From Antilocapra americana (lineage: Eukaryota; Chordata; Mammalia; Artiodactyla; Antilocapridae), in NCBI GenBank assembly GCA_007570785.1, contig ML664199.1, positions 19,662,597 to 19,726,596 on the forward strand: 64,000 nucleotides of DNA, given 5' to 3'. Position 1 is the stretch's first letter. Each line of letters starts with the position of its first letter. Positions 58,561-64,000 of this stretch are shown piece after piece. Below the pieces are notes generated by a model. It was not told the origin of the DNA. It searched no databases and saw only the letters and a program-made list of their open reading frames with translations. The position numbers and the translations under genes are program-made.

Positions 58561-58564
58561 AAAT

Positions 58565-59810
58565 GTGTCTAGAGTAGTGCTTGGTATAAGCTAGTGCTGA
58601 ACAGTCATTACTTTCCTCCTCCCATTTCTGCTGATTATTTTTATTGTCAGTACATAAACATTTTAAAAAGAGCTATAGTTAGAAAATGAGATTATGTAAT
58701 GAAACATGTTTGAATCAAAATATCTTTATATGCTCAGACATTTCAAGACGAAAAGCACTGAAAGACTCACAAAATTGTACTGGACCCAGTGAGTTCTCAT
58801 TTTCCTAAAGGAGATGGTGTATGGTTCATAACTCTCAGGAGGTCCAGACAATGGCATTGAGACCCCAGGTGGCTCAAATAATGGAAGCAGAAATAGCAAT
58901 AGAAAAAAATTAAACCAAGATTATCCAGATGGATATGACGGGAGGGCTCCAGATGTTCTGATCCTTCGATTCTCAGTGCTCACCAACACACCTCCATGCT
59001 GAATAAGGATGTTTTTCTTGGTGAAAACTAGGTATTTATTTTTAATTAGATATTTTTAAATGCATCATTTTAATGGTATCCTTTTAATTGCACATTTATC
59101 CATTCTCTATAAGCATTTTTGGAACACTCACCTTAGGGGTTAGTCCAATGTTTTGCATGAGACATATACACTGTGTTTGGGAAGACCAATTCTGTGGTAT
59201 GTTAAGAGAATCATGAGAAAGTACAAAGTTCTGTGGACACATATGTTTGGAAATGCTGTGATAAGCAAATTCAGTCCATCTGTTGTTTAGTAATGATAAT
59301 GAGTTGAGAGGAAGATATGAAAGATTCACAAAAGAGGAGGAAAAACAAACAAACAAAAAAAACAAAGATGAAAGCAACGTAGAACCAATATAAATAAGAA
59401 TCTCTCAAGACTTGTGGTCCACATATCATACTTACATACCCTGGGAAATGTATACTAATGCTTCAGCACAAGCTTTAACATAATGTGATAATTATCTTAG
59501 CTTCCAACATTTTATTAATGAAGAAAATGGAAGAGTAAAAAGAAAGTTATTCTCCCTATTGAGTGTACTTGACAAAGAACTAACAATACTGTAGGTTCTA
59601 TCTCCAAAGCCCTTAAAATCCTCCAAAACTGACTTGAAAGGCACAACAGGACATTGTTATCTTGATATAAATTCTGAACAGTGTATTGTAGAAATGTTGT
59701 AATGATATGAAGATAACAGAGTAGAAGTATATTACAAAATTTAAACATCAGGCAAATATACAAGGTGATTATCAAATATTGGGAATATGAAAACTAACAT
59801 ATACTTCAAT
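58565..59810. other. No gene or clear repeat
   Basis: Unassigned AT-rich sequence; short A/C-rich tract at about 59341-59365. Confidence 0.4.
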
Positions 59811-60336
59811 TCAGTTTTGTTCAGTTCAGTTGCTCAGTCGTGTCCGACTCTTTGTGACCCCCCCTGGGCTGCAGTATGCCAGGCCTCCCTGTCCATCACC
59901 AACTCCAGGAGTTTACCCAAACTCATGTCCATTTAGTCGGTGATGCCATCCAAACATCTCATCCTCTGTCGTTCCCTTCTCCCCTCGTCTTCGGTCTTTC
60001 CCAGAATCAGGGTCTTTTCAAATGAGTCAGCTCTTCGCATCAGGTGGCCAAAGGACGGGAGTTTTAGCTTCAGCATCAGTCTTCCCAAAGAACATTCAGG
60101 ACTGATTTCCTTTAGGATGGACTGGTTGGATCTCCTTTCAGTCCAAGGGACTCTCAAGAGTCTTTGCCAACACCACAGTTCAAAAGCATCAATTCTTCGG
60201 CGCTCAACTTTCTTTTTAGACCAACTCTCACATCCACACATGACTCCTGGAAAAACCATAGCCTTGACTAGACGGACCTTTGTTGGCAAAGTAATGTCTC
60301 TGCTTTTTAATATGCTGTCTACGTTGGTCATAACTT
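59811..60336 (-). mobile_element. BovB 3' end, antisense
   Basis: Starts with the inverted tail 'tcagttcagttgctcagtcg' and ends within 'gctgtctacgttggtcataa'. The minus strand is open for 150 codons (to 59933), covering the post-RT domain (SILKSRDITLPTKVRLVKAM, CESWSKKKVERRRIDAFE, MLKLKLPSFGHLMRRADS). This is one of the least decayed C-terminal segments here. 5' truncated. Confidence 0.94.
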
Positions 60337-61117
60337 TGCTTACAATTATTTTAATTAAAAGAAGACAAACTCTAAAAATAACCATAGAACTACCTAGGAA
60401 ATAAATCTCACTATGTAATATGGCATTTATCCTAAGACATTTATATTTTTAAATAAATTTGTAAGATTTGAATATTAATTGCTTTTGTGAATGTTTTATG
60501 TAATAAATATTCATATTTAAGCAATTCTGGAAAGGAAATATAGGGGATAAAATCAGGCAGGGTGTCATTTAACTACCCCACATAATTCCATGCTGCATGA
60601 TTGGAAGGAATTAGAAATGCATGATCTTTTCTTACTCCTGTGGGCAGGAAAAACTCAATCACTATTACACAGAATGAATATTTTGTATACATCCTGGCTC
60701 TAGGGTAGATAAACACCTCACATTAGGGAAAAGTTATGCTGCTCAAAAGAAAATGAATTTCCCCATCTAATACTCCTTTCTTTCCACTTTTAAAAGCCTA
60801 TAGCAGTAAACTCTCCAAAGTACCACAAAGGAAATTATTTATGGCAGCTATTTTGCTTCTTGTTGTCACTCAATGAATATTAGTAAAATTAAAGTGGTAA
60901 CTATTTAAAAAAAATTCTGACTTGACTTCAGAGAAGTAACACCAATGTAGATACCTGCAAAAAATCGAAGTACTACACACAAATCATGAAAAAGTGGAAG
61001 AAAGGGCTGCTTCTTCTAAGTCTTTGCTAATTCTTTGGTATTACTAAATGGTATTAAGCTATTCCTTCTCTGTAGTGATGCATATTTAACCCTCAGAATC
61101 TATTTCTCCATTCCAAA
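60337..61117. other. No gene or clear repeat
   Basis: Unassigned. Confidence 0.4.
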
Positions 61118-61163
61118 CTCTCTCTCTCTGTCTCTCTCTCTCTCTCTCTCACACACACACCCC
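61118..61163. repeat. Compound (TC)n(AC)n microsatellite
   Basis: About 16 TC units with one TG interruption, followed by about five AC units. Confidence 0.95.
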
Positions 61164-61269
61164 TATACTGTTACATAAAGTGATAGAAAGGAAATACATA
61201 TTCACCAAGACAGCAAGAGCAAGGCTAGAAGCTCAACAAAGTAATATTTTTTAAAGCATTAAAATTTTA

Positions 61270-61484
61270 TTTTTTAAATTTATTTATTTATTTATTTTCT
61301 TTACATTATTGTGTTGATTTTGCCATACATTGACATGAATCCACCATGGGTATACATATGTTCCCCTTCCAGAACCCCCCTCCCACCTCCCTCCAGATTC
61401 CATCCCTCTGGGTCATCCCAGTGCACCAGCTCTGAGCACCCTGTATCATGCATCACTCCTGGGCTGCCGATTCATTTCACATAT
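61270..61484 (-). mobile_element. Very short ruminant L1 3' end with perfect TSD
   Basis: Inverted A-rich tail, then 'ttgattttgccatacattga', 'catgggtatacatatgttcc', 'gcaccctgtatcatgcatca'-type 3' UTR. Flanked by GCATTAAAATTTTA at 61256-61269 and 61485-61498, a perfect 14-base TSD, so it is recent. Only about 200 bases of the element were copied. Confidence 0.92.
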
Positions 61485-61524
61485 GCATTAAAATTTTAAA
61501 TACCAAATTTTAAGTACACTGTCA

Positions 61525-62155
61525 AAGAATATTCCAACTATTACACAACTGTGTTCTTTCACACACTAGCAGGGTTATGCCCTAAATCCTTCAAACTAGG
61601 CTTCACTAGTATGTCAGCCAAGAAGTTTCAGATGTACCAACTGGTTTAGAAAATGCAGAGGAACCAGAGTTCAAATTGACAACATCCGTTGAACAATAGA
61701 GAGAGCAAGCAAATTTCAGAAAAAAACATCTATTTCTGCTTCATTGACTACGACAAAGCCTTTGACTGTGTGGATAACAAAAAATCGTGAAAAATTCTTA
61801 AAGAGATAGGAGTACCAGATCACCTTACCTGCCTCCTAAGAAACCTGTATGAAGGTCAAGAAGAAACAGCTAGAATTGGACATGGAACAACTGATTAGTT
61901 CAAATTGGGCAAGAAGCGCATCAAGGCTTCATATTGTCACCCTGCTTATTTAACTTACAGGCAGAGTACATCATGCAAAATGCCAAAGTGAAAGAATTAC
62001 AAGCTGGAATCAAGATTGCTGGGAGAAACATCAACCACTTCATATATGCAGATGATATCACTCCAATGGCAGAAGGTGAAGAAGAACTAAGGAGAAAGGA
62101 GAGTGAAAAGGCTGGCTTGAAACTCAACATTCAAAACACTAAAATCATGGGATAG
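61525..62155 (+). mobile_element. BovB internal fragment lacking its 3' end
   Basis: Reverse-transcriptase region from 'aatattccaactattacaca' to 'cattcaaaacactaaaatca'. It includes 'FIDYDKAFDCVD' (about 61740-61775), 'LSPCLFNLQAEYIMQNA' (61934 on) and an intact Tyr-Ala-Asp-Asp box at 62045-62056. Several frameshifts. It stops without the C-terminal domain or tail, which ordinary 5' truncation does not explain. Confidence 0.88.
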
Positions 62156-62797
62156 CATCTTAAAGAGAAGAGTGGGGCTCAACAATAACACAAAAACATA
62201 CATGAGAGAGGCGCTGGCCAGACTGAATTGACTTTCTTCTCTAAATCTGACAGAGTAGAGCAATAAAATAAACTACTCTTCCAGTTACTATTGTTCCCAT
62301 CATCACCACTACTAACTGTTGTTAATGTAAACAGAATAAAACAAAGTCTCATAATAAAGATTATTCTTATGTAATTATTATAATCAAAACGAGGAACCAG
62401 CTCTATATACTGAGTGCATCATTTAGTCTCCACAGCAACGCTATTAGGCAGCCTTCCTACATGCTCTCAAGTCATGAGAAACCTAAGGTGATTTGAGATT
62501 CCTAGTCTCTCATCATTTGGTAGATTCAGATGTTTGTTTATTTGCTTGTTTGTAGTTGTGCATTAAATAAATCAATTTAATAAGTAGGAGAAAGTTTATG
62601 TTCCTCAATGGGTTTTTATGGCTGTGAGACTCAAATTTGACAGAAACAAAAAAGTACAAAATAATAGTAATAAACACATATAATAGATTTTCATAGTTAT
62701 TCTTCACAACAGCCTTTGAAGCACACACTATGTATGTTTTCCTCATTTTCCTTAAGAGAAAGCTGAGGCAGAGAATTAAGCTGAGAAATCAAGTTTA
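62156..62797. other. Unassigned, with two MIR-like antisense pieces
   Basis: MIR-like sequence at about 62405-62490 ('agtctccacagcaacgctat') and 62695-62790 ('ttcctcattttccttaagag', 'aaagctgaggcagagaatta'). Confidence 0.45.
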
Positions 62798-63557
62798 CGA
62801 TTCAGTTCAGTTCAGTTCAGCCATTCAGTCGTGTCTGACTCTTTGCAACCACAAGGACTGCAGGACGCCAGGCTTCCTTATTCTTCACCAACTCCTGGAG
62901 CTTGTTCAAATTCATATCCATCAAGTCAGTGATGCCATCCAATCATCTCATCTAGTCGGCCCCTTCTCCTCCTGCCTTCAATCTTTCCAAGTATCAGGGT
63001 CTTTTCCAATGAGTCAATTCTTCACATCAGGTAACCAAAGTATTGGAGTTTCAGCTTCAGCATCAATCCTTCCAATGATTATTCAGACATCTCCTTTAGG
63101 ATAGACTGGTTTGATCTCCTTTCAGTCCAAGGGACTCTCAAGTGTCTTCTCCAACACCACAGTTTAAAAGCATCAATTCTTTGGTGCTCAACTTTCTTCA
63201 CTGTCCAACTCTCACATCCATACATGACCACTGGAAAAACCATAGCCTTGACTAGATGGACCTTTGTTGGCAAAGTAATGTCTCTGCTTTTTAATATGCT
63301 GTCTAGGTTGGTCATAACCTTCCTTCCAAGGAGTAAGTGTCTTTTAATTTCATGGCTACAGTCACCATCTTCAGTGATTTTGGAGCCCCCCAAAATAAAG
63401 TCTGACACTGTTTCCACTGTTTCTCCATCTGTTTCCCATGAAGTGATGGGACCAGATGCCACGATCTTTGTTTTCTGAATGTTTAGCTTTAAGCCAACTT
63501 TTTCACTCTCCTCCTTCACTTTTATCAAGAGTCTTTAATTCCTCTTGACTTTCTGCC
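62798..63557 (-). mobile_element. BovB 3' end, antisense
   Basis: Starts with the inverted tail (CAGTT)n and 'cattcagtcgtgtctgactc', and runs to about 'ttgactttctgcc', just after the catalytic-box region. The minus strand is open for 149 codons (63079-63528) through EESEKVGLKLNIQKTKIV, GDCSHEIKRHLLLGRKVM and VMYGCESWTVKKVEHQRID. The C-terminal domain is well kept and the catalytic domain is absent. Confidence 0.94.
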
Positions 63558-64000
63558 CTATTCCTTCAGCTCCATTCTTTCTCAAGATAATTTAGGCTAT
63601 TCAGGGTTTTTTGTCTTTCCGTACAAGTTGTGAAACTTGGGGCCCGAGACTTTATTTTAAAAATATGTTGAATAGGTAGAAGAAGAGAGATGAATAAGGA
63701 AAAATACTACTTTAGATAACATACCTCATTTGAATTGCTATATATGTCTTAACATCAGTTAATCATGACAATTTTAACCAGTGTAATATTCACCAGAAGT
63801 AAATGCAAGAGATATTCCACCTTATTTTCTTCAGATAACTATCCAATTCATCATTTAGATGTTAACACAATATTAGACTTCAAAGATACATTGGGAGTTG
63901 TTGTGATTCTCAAACATTAGATGGGTGAGTGAGGTTGATAGATGAGAAAAGGAGGAAAGAAGAGATTTCCCAATATATTTTCTAAATGCTCAAAAATGAG
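63558..64000. other. No gene or clear repeat
   Basis: AT-rich to the window edge; unassigned. Confidence 0.4.

Noticed and set aside
59940..60404. 154-codon plus-strand frame and similar long frames opposite BovB copies (for example 21231-21725 minus, 63224-63478 plus)
   Set aside because: These are antisense shadows of the well-preserved BovB C-terminal domain.
1..64000. CRISPR array, operon, prophage or other prokaryotic system
   Set aside because: No regularly spaced repeats, no Shine-Dalgarno-led gene runs; the content is wholly ruminant interspersed repeats.

Overview
This window reads as nuclear, non-genic DNA from a ruminant (Pecora: cattle, sheep, goat or a relative). The evidence is the repeat set: BovB (RTE-clade) LINE copies, Bov-tA and Bov-A2 SINEs carrying BovB-derived tails, cetartiodactyl CHR-type tRNA SINEs and ruminant-type L1 3' ends, on a background of old mammalian MIR, L2, MER2, MER5 and MER20. 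I found no host protein-coding exon, no structural RNA gene, and no prokaryotic or viral gene system. The longer open frames are pieces of retrotransposon proteins, antisense shadows of them, or unremarkable chance frames. Repeat family names and edges come from reading the sequence and recalled family patterns, not from a database search; edges are usually good to about 10-30 bases, and better where a target-site duplication (TSD) is given.

Layout. 1-6.3 kb: CHR SINEs, a MIR split by one of them, and three old L1 3' ends, two of which abut tail to tail. 6.9-7.6 kb: BovB 3' end. 7.6-18.8 kb: mostly single-copy DNA with scattered Bov-tA, MIR and L2, the only CpG-dense patch (about 11.87-12.01 kb, with a strong CTCF-like motif), a dimeric SINE inserted into a mariner remnant (15.0-15.4 kb), and several microsatellites. 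18.8-21.9 kb: the longest BovB copy (endonuclease plus reverse transcriptase, many breaks). 22.3-30.7 kb: L1 3' end, a 2-kb BovB and a short BovB 3' end with Bov-tA copies between. 30.7-35.8 kb: AT-rich, almost repeat-free. 35.8-37.8 kb: a 2-kb BovB with a clean TSD. 38-42.7 kb: long antisense L1 block carrying MER2 and two SINEs. 42.7-48.9 kb: MER5A, a tRNA-head/BovB-tail chimera, a Bov-A2 with a perfect TSD, a possible conserved noncoding block, and MER20 with an internal microsatellite. 48.9-50.1 kb: an almost end-to-end mariner DNA transposon. 50.1-56 kb: mostly single-copy, with a nested double insertion at 53.1-53.4 kb. 56.0-57.5 kb: an internally inverted BovB flanked by a TSD. 58-64 kb: CHR-2, BovB pieces on both strands and a very short L1 with a perfect TSD.

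The genes here do not act together as a pathway. The common thread is the BovB machinery (endonuclease and reverse transcriptase) and the SINEs that share its 3' end. Summing my boundaries, BovB occupies roughly 12 kb, about a fifth of the window. I found no new biological system. The most interesting signals are insertion-mechanism records: a BovB 5' inversion with junction microhomology, a tRNA-head/BovB chimera, dimeric-head SINEs, a nested insertion with a long direct repeat, and a catalytic-site change shared by two BovB copies. To these add one candidate CTCF site.
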